DNA of 64,000 nucleotides, taken from contig SOPS01000001.1 in the NCBI GenBank assembly GCA_005239175.1, positions 620,001 through 684,000 of the forward strand, given 5' to 3'. Of the stretch, positions 37,956-46,754 are shown piece by piece. Within the stretch, counting starts at the first letter, position 1, and each line of letters opens with the position of its first letter. The stretch is from a halophilic archaeon SHRA6. GTDB taxonomy: Archaea; Halobacteriota; Halobacteria; Halobacteriales; Haloferacaceae. The notes under the pieces were generated by a model. The model worked only from the letters and a program-made list of their open reading frames with translations, was not told where the DNA came from and made no database searches. Both the position numbers and the translations under genes were made by a program.

Positions 37956-39260
37956 TTATGCCCGATCGACGAGCGCCGCCGCGTGCTCGCGGGCGGCCGA
38001 AAGGACCGCAGATTCATCGAGTGTCTGGACGACCCCATCTCGTAGCAGGAACTGCCCATCACAGATCGTGTGTCGAACATCCGATCCACGGGCGGCGTAC
38101 GCGAGGTGGCTCACGGGATCATGTGCCGGCGTGAGGTGGGCAGCGTCGAGGTCGATCACTGCCAGATCAGCGACCGCCCCCGGTTCGATCGCCCCGCCTG
38201 GTAGGCCAATCGCCGCCGAACCGCCCTGCGTCGCCATCTCGACGACCGCCGCAGCGGGGACCGCAGACGCATCACCGTCGGCGAGTTTACCGATCATCGC
38301 GGCGTCGCGCATCTCATCGAAGATGTCGAGGTCGTTGTTCGAGGCCGCGCCGTCGGTTCCCAGTCCGACCGTGACGCCAGCCTCGCGGAGCCGCTGGATC
38401 GGCGCGATCCCGCTCGCAAGCTTCATGTTCGAGGCCGGACAGTGGATCACACTCGTCTCCGTTTCGGCGAGGCGGTCGATCTCGTTATCGTCGAGGTGAA
38501 CGCCGTGAGCGAGAAACGTCTCTGGGCCGAGCAATCCGAGCTCGTCGGCGTACTCGATCGGGCGCAGCCCACGCTCGTCGACGATCGGCTCAACCTCATC
38601 AACCGTCTCGTTCGCGTGCAGATGCAGTCCGACTCCGGCGTCGGCTGCGGCCTCGGCCGCCTCACGGAGGTACGCCTCTCCGACGGTCGTGAGGCTGTGT
38701 GGCATGATTGCCGTCTCGATCCGCCCGTCAGCCGCGCCGTCGAGTCGCTTCGCGACCGCGATGCTCTCTTCGAGATCCGCCCACGCGTCGTCCTCGCTCT
38801 TGGCGACCGTGACGACACCGTGGCCAAGGCGCGCACGGAGCCCGCTTTCATCGACGACATCAGCGACCCTATCCTCGGCGAAATACATGTCGGCAAAGGC
38901 GGTAACGCCCGATCGGATCATCTCGACAGCGGCCAGTTCGGTCCCGACGCGGATGTCCTTGGGTGTGAGTTCGGCCTCGATCGGCCAGATGTCCTCCTGG
39001 AGCCACGCCTCGAGCGGCTTGTCGTCGGCGTACCCACGAAGCAGCGTCATCGCCGCGTGGCCGTGACCGTTGACGAGCCCGGGAGTGATGAGACAGCCAG
39101 CAACGTCGACAACCTCGTCAGCGTCTTCGTCGTCTCCGTCGTCTCCGTCGGTCCCTATCGACTCGATCGTCCCCCTATCGCGGTCGATCACCACATCTGT
39201 GTCGACGACTGTTCCGTCAGGACGGAGAACCGAGCCGCCGGCGAGCGAAAACGTACTCAT
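37956..39260 (-). CDS. SAH/5'-methylthioadenosine/adenosine deaminase-type amidohydrolase
   Basis: 434 residues, metallo-dependent hydrolase. The metal-binding HGHAA (usually HTHAA or HTH) lies after GLVNG; LHLHANET supplies the third-strand His and FLAHGVHLDDNEI the next. VIHCPASNMKLASGI and LGTDGAASNNDLDIFDEMR carry the final His and Asp. The family includes MtaD and the methanogen deaminase DadD. The position next to ahcY suggests a role in SAH or adenosine recycling. A minus-strand CTTAAGTC 27 nt before the ATG predicts a leaderless mRNA. Confidence 0.85.
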   Translation of the reverse strand: MSTFSLAGGSVLRPDGTVVDTDVVIDRDRGTIESIGTDGDDGDDEDADEVVDVAGCLITPGLVNGHGHAAMTLLRGYADDKPLEAWLQEDIWPIEAELTPKDIRVGTELAAVEMIRSGVTAFADMYFAEDRVADVVDESGLRARLGHGVVTVAKSEDDAWADLEESIAVAKRLDGAADGRIETAIMPHSLTTVGEAYLREAAEAAADAGVGLHLHANETVDEVEPIVDERGLRPIEYADELGLLGPETFLAHGVHLDDNEIDRLAETETSVIHCPASNMKLASGIAPIQRLREAGVTVGLGTDGAASNNDLDIFDEMRDAAMIGKLADGDASAVPAAAVVEMATQGGSAAIGLPGGAIEPGAVADLAVIDLDAAHLTPAHDPVSHLAYAARGSDVRHTICDGQFLLRDGVVQTLDESAVLSAAREHAAALVDRA

Positions 39261-39354
39261 GCGGTCTGATTTCGGGTATTCGGACTTAAGCGGACGGTGT
39301 TCGATCGCGATCGATCACTGGCGGGGTGTTGAGCGACGATCGCTCTCAGCGCTT

Positions 39355-40014
39355 TCACCGTTCCCTGAGTCGATCGATCCGCTGGCCGAGCGGCGGCTGG
39401 ATCTCGACCCACGTGCCGAGACTCGCTTCCCCGGGAACGACGCCGCGGATGTCGGCGACAGCCTCGAACGCGTCCGCCAGCGCTGTAGCGCCGACCCGGT
39501 CGCCGGCCCGGCGATCCGCAAGAAACTGCAGCCGGCGCCCGAGCCAAAATAGCACCAGCGCAGCCACAGCGATCGCGAATAGGCCGTCACCGAAGTCGAG
39601 CCAGCCGGCGAACATCGCCGTCGCAATCCCGAGAACGGCCGCTGCCGCGGCGATTCGGTACTCGAGGTACAACAGTCGGGCCCGTTCGACCTCGGCGGCC
39701 ACCAGTGGGGCCGAAATCTCTCGATCGAGCGTCTCCAGCACGTAATCGCTGACGAGCAGGTAGCGGTAGCCGGGCGGCCCGCGGATCGTGACTGAGATCG
39801 ACGCCTCGCCAACGGTGTCGAGCACCCAAACCGCTGCGGGAGAAAACTCTGCTGGGTCGAGGAGGTCCGAGACGATCGCCGCCTCCTCCTCGGTGGGCTC
39901 CCGGGCATCTCGAACACGGAGCAACGCCAGCGGGCCGACGGTCGTCGCAACGAACAGAAACGCCACCGCAGCGAGCACGAAGACGATCGGATCTAACTGG
40001 ACCTGCAGGAGCAT
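39355..40014 (-). CDS. M48-peptidase-like membrane protein lacking the HExxH motif
   Basis: 219 residues with a membrane helix near the N-terminus (PIVFVLAAVAFLFVATTVG) and a central hydrophobic pair (IAAAAAVLGIATAMFAGWLD, FAIAVAALVLFWL). YRYLLVSDYVLETLDREISA is like the strand-helix of HtpX-type M48 proteases, but where HExxH should follow the sequence is AAEVERA. The later LADRRAGD resembles their third-ligand region. If related, it is a pseudoprotease. The homology is my reading and unverified. The start at 40014 precedes the first membrane helix. Confidence 0.55.
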   Translation of the reverse strand: MLLQVQLDPIVFVLAAVAFLFVATTVGPLALLRVRDAREPTEEEAAIVSDLLDPAEFSPAAVWVLDTVGEASISVTIRGPPGYRYLLVSDYVLETLDREISAPLVAAEVERARLLYLEYRIAAAAAVLGIATAMFAGWLDFGDGLFAIAVAALVLFWLGRRLQFLADRRAGDRVGATALADAFEAVADIRGVVPGEASLGTWVEIQPPLGQRIDRLRER

Positions 40015-40118
40015 TCGAGCGTGGTTTCGGGGCGACCGGCGAAAGGATTTCGCTCGCGAGGGGTGCGCCAGTGACAATCAGCGAACCACATAGGTGGCTC
40101 CGCCTCGTTTGCCCGTGC

Positions 40119-41063
40119 ATGCAAGCCGACAGCCTGGATCCGCAGGCGAAACGAGCCGTCGATCGGCAGGATCGCATCCCGTTCCCACACAGCCGCCGCG
40201 CGCTACCGCTCGTACGCCTCCTCGAACGCGCTTTCACCCGTTTCGAAAACAGATCCCTCCCGAGCGTTGGCCGCACAGTCGATCGAACGATCCCCGGTCC
40301 CGCTGGCGACATCGACGCACGGTTGTTCCTGCCAGAGGGCTCTGGTCGGTTTCCAACCGTCGTCTTCTTTCACGGCGGCGGGTACGTCTTCGGGAGCATC
40401 GACACCCACGCGTGGCTCTGTCGACACCTCGTCCGCGAGAGCGGCTGTGCGGTGCTGTCGGTCGACTATCGGCTTGCTCCCGAACATCCGTTTCCTGCGG
40501 CAGTTGAGGACGCGTACGCCGCCGTCGAGTGGGCCGCCGCAAACGCTGATTCGATCGCCGGGACCGGAACGATCGCCGTCGCGGGTGACTCCGCGGGCGG
40601 GACGCTCGCTGCTGTGACTGCGCTCATGGCCGCCGAACAGGACGGCCCAGACATCGCGTATCAGGCGCTTTTGTACCCGGCGATCGGGGCGAAACCAGAC
40701 CACCCCTCGATGGAACACGCGGGGATCATCCTCAGCGAGGCCGATCTGCGGTGGTTCCGCGAGTGCTACTACGATAGCGAGATACACGAGCGAAATCCCT
40801 ACGGAGATCCGTCAAACGCAGCTGATCTCTCTGGGCTCGCTCCTGCCACGGTGTTGACCGCAGGGTTCGATCCGCTGCGAGACGGCGCGCGAGCCTACGC
40901 CGAACGGCTCGTCCGCGACGGCGTAAAGACGCGATACGTGAACTACGAGGCAATGCCGCACGGCTTTTTGACATTTCGGGAGGTCGACCGCACGCGTGAG
41001 GCGATCGCCGACATCGGCGACGATCTGGCCGACGCGCTTCTCAAAGACAACCCGCGACAATAG
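40119..41063 (+). CDS. Alpha/beta hydrolase, hormone-sensitive-lipase-type esterase
   Basis: 314 residues. The oxyanion-hole motif [11 protein letters not shown], the nucleophile elbow GDSAGG (serine), the catalytic Asp region [11 protein letters not shown] and the His in MPHGFL give a complete catalytic triad in HSL-family order. It hydrolyses short-chain acyl esters; the natural substrate is unknown. The ATG at 40119 is preferred over a GTG at 40071. It lies upstream of hisG on the same strand, which has its own TATA box. Confidence 0.9.
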   Translation: MQADSLDPQAKRAVDRQDRIPFPHSRRALPLVRLLERAFTRFENRSLPSVGRTVDRTIPGPAGDIDARLFLPEGSGRFPTVVFFHGGGYVFGSIDTHAWLCRHLVRESGCAVLSVDYRLAPEHPFPAAVEDAYAAVEWAAANADSIAGTGTIAVAGDSAGGTLAAVTALMAAEQDGPDIAYQALLYPAIGAKPDHPSMEHAGIILSEADLRWFRECYYDSEIHERNPYGDPSNAADLSGLAPATVLTAGFDPLRDGARAYAERLVRDGVKTRYVNYEAMPHGFLTFREVDRTREAIADIGDDLADALLKDNPRQ

Positions 41064-41065
41064 TC

Positions 41066-41073
41066 CTTATACG
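41066..41073 (+). promoter_or_regulatory. TATA box of hisG
   Basis: CTTATACG is centred 27 nt before the hisG ATG (41096), just after the esterase stop, predicting an independent leaderless transcript. Confidence 0.6.
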
Positions 41074-41095
41074 TCGGTACGGCGAACGCTCGACC

Positions 41096-41941
41096 ATGCG
41101 TATCGCAGTGCCCAACAAGGGCCGCCTGCACGAGCCGACGATCGAACTGCTAGAGCGGGCGGGCTTGCACATCGAAAACGGCGCAGACCGCAAACTCTAC
41201 GCGGAGACTGTCGATCCCGACGTCACGGTGTTGTTCGCTCGCGCCGCGGACATTCCCGAATACGTCCACGACGGGGCCGCAGAGATGGGGATCACCGGGC
41301 TCGATCAGGTCCGCGAATCGGGCCGCGAGCTGGCAGAGCTGCTGGATCTCGCGTTCGGTCGCTGCCGGCTCGTCCTCGCCGCGCCTGAGGACGGTGACAT
41401 CACCTCGCCGGAAGACCTCGCCGACAAGACCGTCGCGACAGAGTTCCCACGGATTACGCGGACGTACTTCGACGATCGAGGGATCGAGCCGTCGATCGTC
41501 GAGGTTACCGGCGCGACGGAACTCACCCCACACGTCGAGATGGCCGACGCGATCGTCGACATCACCTCCACCGGAACGACACTCGCGGTCAACCGACTGG
41601 CGATCCTCGACGAGGTACTGTCGAGTTCCGTTCGGCTGTTCGCTCGCCCGGACGTGGTCGACGACGAGAAGGTTCAACAAGTGACGACCGCACTGTCGTC
41701 TGTGCTGGCTGCCAGCGGCAAACGATACCTGATGATGAACGTCGCCAGCGAGGACCTCGATGCTGTCAGAGACGTAATCCCTGGAATGGGCGGCCCGACC
41801 GTCATGGACATCGCTGGCACCGATGACGTTGCCGTCCACGTGGTCGTCGACGAACGAGAGGTGTTCGAGGTTATTACGGATCTCAAGTCGGTCGGCGCGA
41901 GCGACATCCTCGTGACGGAGATCGAGCGATTGGTCGAGTAA
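41096..41941 (+). CDS. hisG: ATP phosphoribosyltransferase, long form (histidine biosynthesis)
   Basis: 281 residues. It begins [20 protein letters not shown], with [14 protein letters not shown] and [13 protein letters not shown] (PRPP-binding) in the catalytic domains. The C-terminal ACT-like regulatory domain (about 205-281, [20 protein letters not shown]) identifies the HisZ-independent long form subject to histidine feedback. It catalyses the first step of histidine synthesis. No other his genes are nearby. Confidence 0.96.
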   Translation: MRIAVPNKGRLHEPTIELLERAGLHIENGADRKLYAETVDPDVTVLFARAADIPEYVHDGAAEMGITGLDQVRESGRELAELLDLAFGRCRLVLAAPEDGDITSPEDLADKTVATEFPRITRTYFDDRGIEPSIVEVTGATELTPHVEMADAIVDITSTGTTLAVNRLAILDEVLSSSVRLFARPDVVDDEKVQQVTTALSSVLAASGKRYLMMNVASEDLDAVRDVIPGMGGPTVMDIAGTDDVAVHVVVDEREVFEVITDLKSVGASDILVTEIERLVE

Positions 41942-42017
41942 CCCCAGGTCAAAACCGCGTCCCCGTCTCGTTTGCCGATTTCTCTGTACTCATGTCCGTG
42001 GCCGAACGACGACTGCT

Positions 42018-42878
42018 ATGCAAACGATCGACGACCATCGACTTCGGTTTGGCGAATTTGCAGGTCCACTCGTCCACGGTGCCCGCGTATTCGACTGGCT
42101 GTTGATTTCTACGCAGGTAGTCGCAGACGCGTTCGAGTACTCCTTCGAGACGATCCTCGCTGACGACGGGATCCCGTACGCGCCCGTCGTTGCGAGTGGG
42201 TCGATCTCACGGTACCCGACAATCGGTGAGACGATCCAGGTAGAGGTTGTCCCGATTGCCGTCGGTACGTCGAGCGTAGAGCTATGCTACGAGATCTCGA
42301 CCGACACAGGTGAGTCGCTGGCGACCGCTCGGATCCTCCACGTGACGATCGACCCCGATGGCTCGGCCAAAGCACTTCCTGAAGCGACCCGGTCGGCGTT
42401 CGAGGCGGCGGTGGTCGATCGAGATCCGCAAGTCGGCCCGACACACCCGGCGGCGGTGGACTCGGACGGGGAGAACGTATCGTTCGCGTCGTCGTTCCCG
42501 ATCCGCAGCCCGCACATCGAAGGCGCGGAACTCGCGTACTTCGAAGAATACCCTCGATTTGCCGACGTTGCGATCGAAGAACACCTCGAGGCGAACAGAA
42601 CGAGCCTTCCCACGCTCGTCGGTGAGAAACAGCCCTATCGGCTCCGGGCGTGGCGCTGGGAGTTCACTGCACCGGTGCGATTCGGGTCGACACTGCAAGT
42701 CGCTGCGGACGTGATCTCGGCCGACAACGAGACAATCCGCCTCGATCACCGGCTCTCGAGCAACGGCGAAACGAACATTGCGGGCGTCACCGAGTACGGC
42801 TGTTTTGATCGGGCGGGATCACCGACCACGTTCGACGAACCGATGCTCGCGCCGTTCAAAGCGGCGCCGACGCAATAA
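42018..42878 (+). CDS. Tandem hotdog-fold acyl-CoA thioesterase-like protein
   Basis: 286 residues that divide into two hotdog-like halves. The first (5-112) contains LRFGEFAGPLVHGARVFDWL and PTIGETIQVEVVPIAVGTSSV; the second (155-275) contains ELAYFEEYPRFADVAIEEHL and FTAPVRFGSTLQVAADVI. The arrangement fits 4-hydroxybenzoyl-CoA/acyl-ACP thioesterase relatives. Substrate is unknown. The last 23 nt overlap the convergent gene at 42856. It lies 76 nt after hisG. Confidence 0.65.
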   Translation: MQTIDDHRLRFGEFAGPLVHGARVFDWLLISTQVVADAFEYSFETILADDGIPYAPVVASGSISRYPTIGETIQVEVVPIAVGTSSVELCYEISTDTGESLATARILHVTIDPDGSAKALPEATRSAFEAAVVDRDPQVGPTHPAAVDSDGENVSFASSFPIRSPHIEGAELAYFEEYPRFADVAIEEHLEANRTSLPTLVGEKQPYRLRAWRWEFTAPVRFGSTLQVAADVISADNETIRLDHRLSSNGETNIAGVTEYGCFDRAGSPTTFDEPMLAPFKAAPTQ

Positions 42879-43236
42879 GCGCGACAACACCCACCAAGAT
42901 CGCTCCGAGAAGGATCGTTACGACGATGTGGATGGCCGTAATGTATGCCGAGAGCCGCCGATCTTCGCCGTAGAGATACGAAATTGCAGCAAAGTCGATG
43001 GCGAGTGCAACCGGCAGCGCGATCGCCGCAGAGATCTCAAACACCTGTGACGTTGTGGAGATGACCGCAGGAAGCGGGCCAACGCCGAGTGCTGAAATGA
43101 ACTTGACGTCCCCGAGAACGTTTCTCGCGGCGATGTGGGCAGTAATCGAAAGAAACAGCGCAAGCAACCCAACCGTGCCAAGAACGGCAGTCGTCGACGC
43201 GTCAGTCTGCAGTGCGATCGACGCAAACAGCTCCAT
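42856..43236 (-). CDS. Small haloarchaeal membrane protein
   Basis: 126 residues with about four membrane helices (TTAVLGTVGLLALFLSITAH, ISALGVGPLPAVISTTSQVF, SAAIALPVALAIDFAAISYL, HIVVTILLGAILVGVVALIA). No catalytic motif is visible. The conserved-looking YLYGEDRRLSAYITAIH loop joins the last two helices. It is convergent and overlaps the thioesterase-like gene by 23 nt. I do not recognise a function. Confidence 0.65.
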   Translation of the reverse strand: MELFASIALQTDASTTAVLGTVGLLALFLSITAHIAARNVLGDVKFISALGVGPLPAVISTTSQVFEISAAIALPVALAIDFAAISYLYGEDRRLSAYITAIHIVVTILLGAILVGVVALIASAPL

Positions 43237-43298
43237 AGTGCCAGTTCGTTCTAGGCGACACTATCGGTTTCGATCCGAGAATACCCAGACGTGCGTCG

Positions 43299-43856
43299 TC
43301 ACAACAGGCCGAGATCGCCGAGTTTTTCCTCAATAACGGCGATCGCTGCGGCAGCGTCACCGGTGTCCTTACCGCCGGTGATGACGACTTTGCCGGAGCC
43401 GAACAACAACGAGACGACCTCCGGGTCGTCGAGCCGGTAGACGAGGCCGGGGAACTGTTCGGGTTCGTACTCGATGTGTTCGAGCCCAAGACCGATCGCG
43501 ATCGCGTTGAGGTTCAACTGCACGCCGAGATCCGCGCTCGCAACGATGTTTTGAATCGTGATCTCTGGGGTGTCTTCGATCGGGATGTCGAGCGCGCGGA
43601 GCTTTCCGAAGACGATATCCAGACTCTCGTGGACTGCGTCGGGCGAGCTTGCACCGGTACAGACGATCTTCCCGGAGCGAAAAATGAGCGCTGCGGACTT
43701 CGGATCGGTCGTCCGGTACACCAACCCCGGAAACTGTTCTGGGTCGTAGTTCGCACCGTCAAGATCCATCGCGACGTTCTGGAGGTCGAGCTCAATACCG
43801 ATATCCGTCGACGCGACGACGTTCTCGATCGAGATCGACTCCGCTGAATCGCTCAT
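43299..43856 (-). CDS. tbp: TATA-box-binding protein
   Basis: 185 residues consisting of the two pseudo-symmetric TBP repeats. The first has IENVVASTDIGIELDLQNVA and EQFPGLVYRTTDPKSAALIF; the second has IQNIVASADLGVQLNLNAIA and EQFPGLVYRLDDPEVVSLLF. It binds the TATA element and recruits TFB and RNA polymerase. Haloarchaea usually encode several TBPs; whether this is the main one cannot be told. The ATG at 43856 is favoured over the upstream GTG because a TATA box lies 27 nt away. Confidence 0.97.
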   Translation of the reverse strand: MSDSAESISIENVVASTDIGIELDLQNVAMDLDGANYDPEQFPGLVYRTTDPKSAALIFRSGKIVCTGASSPDAVHESLDIVFGKLRALDIPIEDTPEITIQNIVASADLGVQLNLNAIAIGLGLEHIEYEPEQFPGLVYRLDDPEVVSLLFGSGKVVITGGKDTGDAAAAIAVIEEKLGDLGLL

Positions 43857-43880
43857 ACACACTGGTTGGGGAGGCCGCCG

Positions 43881-43887
43881 TATAAAA
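43881..43887 (-). promoter_or_regulatory. TATA box of tbp
   Basis: Minus-strand TTTTATA is centred 28 nt before the ATG at 43856, giving a leaderless transcript. A second TATA-like TATATAAG lies at 43892-43899. Confidence 0.6.
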
Positions 43888-43907
43888 CCGACTTATATAC
43901 TAGCTGC

Positions 43908-44240
43908 TCAGCGCGCCCCGTCTCGACGGCGGAGCGTACGGATGTTTGCGATGGTGACACCCGCGCCGAGGACGGCAAGAACGATCGGAATCCCGACCGC
44001 GATCGGACTCCCGCGGATGAGGAGGTAGCCGCCGGCACAAACCACGAGTGCAGTGAGCTTGAGGATAGCAAAGCCAACCGGCGTGGGACGATCTGAGAGG
44101 AGATACCGGACGGCGGGGTTGGCCTCAACGACGCCGGAACGGCGGACTGCGAGCACCGTCGTCAGATAATCGCCGACGCCGTAGCAGCCGATCGCCGCGA
44201 TCCAAGCCAACAGATCGAGGGAGACAGTCGACGCGAGCAC
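43908..44240 (-). CDS. Small membrane protein (DUF5658-like, uncertain)
   Basis: 110 residues from a GTG at 44240. Three or four membrane helices are evident (LDLLAWIAAIGCYGVGDYLT, PVGFAILKLTALVVCAGGYL, AVGIPIVLAVLGAGVTIANI), with a conserved-looking GDYLTT...EANPAVRYLL region and a basic C-terminus. No in-frame ATG exists near the start of the hydrophobic region; the upstream extension to 44441 is Arg-rich and antisense to the Trm-G10 gene. The start is therefore uncertain. Confidence 0.55.
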   Translation of the reverse strand: MLASTVSLDLLAWIAAIGCYGVGDYLTTVLAVRRSGVVEANPAVRYLLSDRPTPVGFAILKLTALVVCAGGYLLIRGSPIAVGIPIVLAVLGAGVTIANIRTLRRRDGAR

Positions 44241-44311
44241 GGATGCAGCGAGGATGGGAAGATACTCGTCGGTTTCGATACGCTCATACCCGTTCTGGCC
44301 GACCCACCGGT

Positions 44312-45304
44312 GTGTACTGTCTCGAACTCGTCGGCGAGGAGGATCGCTTTGCCGCCCGCGAAGCCGAGGCCGCAGCGACGGCGATCGAGCGGGTCGCACC
44401 GGGAGTCGCGACTGCCAGAGGAATCGATCGTGAGCGAGCACAGGGGCTTGCGTACACCCGGTTTATCTCCGAGCTGGTCGGCAAATCAACCGCCGATATC
44501 GAGGCCGCTCGATTGATACTCGAGGCAGCATCGTTCGATCGAACCGGCTCGATCGCCGTCAGGGCTCGCGACGTACGCGCCAGCACCGAAATCGATACCC
44601 AGACAGCCGAACGGGTGCTCGGGAGCGTGCTGGTCGATCGCGGCTTCACTGTCGATCTCGACGACCCTGATCACGTACTGAGAGCAGTCTTTTCGCAGGG
44701 CACTCTGGACGGCGAGGAGCGATCGACCTGTCTGCTCGGCTGGCTAGCCGTCGAAACCGATCGGGAATTCTCCACGCGCAAGCCGACTGACCGCCCGTTC
44801 TTTCAGCCCGGCAGCATGGCCCCGATGGACGCACGAGCGTTCGTCAACCTCGCCGGCGGCGGTCCAGACACGACGGTGTTGGATCCGATGTGTGGCACGG
44901 GTGGCGTGTTACTCGAAGCGGGGTTGCTCGGCGCGCGGCCGATCGGCGTCGACGCCCAGGCGAAGATGGTTCGCGGCGCACGAACGAACCTCGCGGCGTA
45001 CGTCCCCGACTGCGAGTCGGCCGTGATCCGCGGCGACGCAACTGACCTGCCGCTTCGCGACGGATCGATCGACGCGGTCGTCTTCGACGCCCCGTACGGC
45101 CGGCAGTCGAAGATCGCCCGCCACGGCCTCGCCGAGTTGGTCAGCGGTGCGCTCACCGAAGCCCATCGGGTCGCGCCCCGGGCAGTGATGATCGCAGACC
45201 GCTCGTGGGCAGACGCAGCCGAGGCTGCCGGCTGGACGCTCGAGGATCGGTTTGTCCGGCGGGTGCACCGATCGCTCGATCGGCACGTCCACATTCTTCG
45301 GTAG
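44312..45304 (+). CDS. tRNA (guanine(10)-N2)-dimethyltransferase Trm-G10
   Basis: 330 residues from a GTG start. An N-terminal THUMP-like domain (1-150) with YTRFISELVG is followed by a methyltransferase: FFQPGSMAPMDARAFVNLAG, LDPMCGTGGVLLEAGLLGA (motif I), and motif IV DAPYGRQS in place of the usual DPPYG. This is the archaeal enzyme that dimethylates G10 of tRNA. The start GTG-TAC (MYCLELVGEE) matches the family N-terminus; the in-frame extension to 44243 is rejected. Confidence 0.9.
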   Translation: MYCLELVGEEDRFAAREAEAAATAIERVAPGVATARGIDRERAQGLAYTRFISELVGKSTADIEAARLILEAASFDRTGSIAVRARDVRASTEIDTQTAERVLGSVLVDRGFTVDLDDPDHVLRAVFSQGTLDGEERSTCLLGWLAVETDREFSTRKPTDRPFFQPGSMAPMDARAFVNLAGGGPDTTVLDPMCGTGGVLLEAGLLGARPIGVDAQAKMVRGARTNLAAYVPDCESAVIRGDATDLPLRDGSIDAVVFDAPYGRQSKIARHGLAELVSGALTEAHRVAPRAVMIADRSWADAAEAAGWTLEDRFVRRVHRSLDRHVHILR

Positions 45305-45373
45305 AAGCGGCCGACATGTGTACTGTTGTTCGATAACCAAACAAAGAATAAGAGACATTACCAGTCGATGGAG

Positions 45374-45775
45374 TCAGTTGGAGTATTCAGGTTCTAACGG
45401 TATCCGATCGAGGCCAACAGTATCGTAGTCTTGTTCCGTCGAAAGAACGCGCGTTTTTGTTGTCGTGACGAATCCAGCGTGAAGCGCATCAAACGGGGTC
45501 AGATCGTATTCATCAATGAACGCTGCAGCGGCCAGCACTACATCCTCATGTGTGTTCGGTCGGATCGGAACCAGTTCGAGAAGGTTAGTAATCGCCCGCG
45601 GCACATCAATGTCGTACGCAGCAGCCTCGCGGTCGTAAAACAATACCAAGACCTCGGCGTATGCGAGTATTGAGGTATGGATATCCTCATGCTCTTCGAG
45701 CGCGCGGATAGCAGCATCCTGAAGCCAATCGTCGTCTTTCACTAGCGCAGTGAGAAAATCAGTTTCGACATACAC
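45374..45775 (-). CDS. vapC: VapC-type PIN-domain toxin ribonuclease
   Basis: 133 residues. The PIN-domain acidic residues are visible: Asp6 in MYVETDF, Glu in ILAYAEVLVL, Asp in TPFDALHAGF and Asp in STEQDYD. VapC toxins cut tRNA or rRNA. The gene is 3 nt downstream of its AbrB-type antitoxin on the same strand. Haloarchaeal length and motif spacing are normal, so it is probably active. Confidence 0.9.
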   Translation of the reverse strand: MYVETDFLTALVKDDDWLQDAAIRALEEHEDIHTSILAYAEVLVLFYDREAAAYDIDVPRAITNLLELVPIRPNTHEDVVLAAAAFIDEYDLTPFDALHAGFVTTTKTRVLSTEQDYDTVGLDRIPLEPEYSN

Positions 45776-45778
45776 GGT

Positions 45779-46045
45779 TCACTCCTCGCTATCTTTCGAC
45801 CGATCTTGTGCTTCCGCTCGAGCCTCTTGGGCGATCGACTCGCGCACATCCGTTTTCATCTCGTCGATAGCTGTCTCTGCAAACGCATCACCAACAGCTG
45901 CTCGGAGGCCGTCTACTGGGTCTTCGTCGACCGGAAAGAGCGCAACGTGGCTTGGGAGTTCGACAATTCGATACTGGTCACCGAATCGTTCACGGATATC
46001 TTTTGGAAGGTAGATCCGCCCCCGTTCATCTGTCGACTTCGACAT
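45779..46045 (-). CDS. vapB: AbrB-family antitoxin VapB
   Basis: 88 residues. The AbrB/MazE swapped-hairpin DNA-binding motif is KSTDERGRIYLPKDIRERFG with YRIVELPSHVALFP (residues 3-40). The C-terminal helical tail (MKTDVRESIAQEARAEAQDR) would wrap the toxin. It pairs with the adjacent vapC. The start MSKSTDERG at 46045 is supported by the promoter/operator 20-43 nt upstream. Negative autoregulation is expected for this family. Confidence 0.88.
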   Translation of the reverse strand: MSKSTDERGRIYLPKDIRERFGDQYRIVELPSHVALFPVDEDPVDGLRAAVGDAFAETAIDEMKTDVRESIAQEARAEAQDRSKDSEE

Positions 46046-46064
46046 AGCGTGTATATGTGTCATA

Positions 46065-46088
46065 CGGGAAAATATATGAATATTCCCG
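46065..46088 (-). promoter_or_regulatory. vapBC promoter with CGGGAA/TTCCCG inverted repeat
   Basis: CGGGAA (46065-46070) and TTCCCG (46083-46088) flank a 12-bp AT-rich core containing the minus-strand TATA box ATATATTTT. The box is about 28 nt before the vapB start (46045), so the mRNA is leaderless. A palindrome enclosing the TATA box is the expected target for AbrB-type autorepression. Confidence 0.55.
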
Positions 46089-46120
46089 TGTCCCTGATCG
46101 ATCGCAGCAGCGATCCGTTC

Positions 46121-46128
46121 GTTTAACC
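46121..46128 (+). promoter_or_regulatory. TATA box of pyrE
   Basis: GTTTAACC is centred 28 nt before the ATG at 46153, predicting a leaderless pyrE transcript divergent from vapBC. Confidence 0.6.
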
Positions 46129-46152
46129 GCCTGGACTGCGCTGTGATTGCTA

Positions 46153-46677
46153 ATGGTCGACAGCGAACTGATCGCAGCACTTCGGGACGCAGAGGCGGTG
46201 CAGTACGGCGAATTCGAACTCTCTCACGGCGGAACGAGCAGCTACTACGTCGACAAGTACCTCTTCGAGACTGACCCGGTCTGTCTGGACCTGATCGCCG
46301 CGGCGTTCGCCGATCGCATCGGCGAGGAGACGCTTGCGGGCGTCGCCCTCGGGGCCGTCCCGCTCGTCTCCGTCACCGCTGTTGAGACGGAAAAACCGTA
46401 CGTGATCGTCCGCAAGAAAACAAAGGAGTACGGGACCGCAAACCGGATCGAAGGCCGCCTCTCGGCGGGCGATCAGGTCGTTGTCCTCGAAGATATTGCA
46501 ACGACCGGCAAGAGCGCCCTTGATGCAGTCGAGGCGCTCCGCGAGGCCGGGGCGGTCGTCGATCGCGTGCTCGTCGTCGTCGATCGTGATGAGGGTGCCG
46601 CCGAACTGCTCGCAGACCACGACGTGCAACTCGAAGCGCTCGTGACAGCCGAAGATCTCCTGGACGCCGATGCGTAG
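46153..46677 (+). CDS. pyrE: Orotate phosphoribosyltransferase
   Basis: 174 residues. [36 protein letters not shown] and the PRPP loop [19 protein letters not shown] are diagnostic for PyrE. It makes orotidine monophosphate in de novo pyrimidine synthesis. The ATG at 46153 ([10 protein letters not shown]) is supported by the TATA box at 46121. It is divergent from vapBC. Confidence 0.95.
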   Translation: MVDSELIAALRDAEAVQYGEFELSHGGTSSYYVDKYLFETDPVCLDLIAAAFADRIGEETLAGVALGAVPLVSVTAVETEKPYVIVRKKTKEYGTANRIEGRLSAGDQVVVLEDIATTGKSALDAVEALREAGAVVDRVLVVVDRDEGAAELLADHDVQLEALVTAEDLLDADA

Positions 46678-46724
46678 GCAGTCTGAGCGATCATATTCTC
46701 GTCTGATCGGCCGATACTGAAGCG

Positions 46725-46730
46725 TTTAAG
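46725..46730 (+). promoter_or_regulatory. TATA box of the 29-residue microprotein gene
   Basis: TTTAAG, in the context GCGTTTAAGC, is centred 27 nt before the ATG at 46755. This exact spacing is the main evidence that the very short gene is real and leaderless. Confidence 0.6.
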
Positions 46731-46754
46731 CGACCACCGGATCTGGGTGTAGGT

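Noticed and set aside
36623-38134. A 503-codon open frame on the plus strand
   Set aside because: It is antisense to ahcY, and its translation is repetitive Val/Arg/Asp typical of a shadow frame in high-GC haloarchaeal DNA.
44241-44441. N-terminal extension of the small membrane protein at 43908
   Set aside because: It is Arg-rich, antisense to the Trm-G10 gene, and has no sensible start codon near the first helix.
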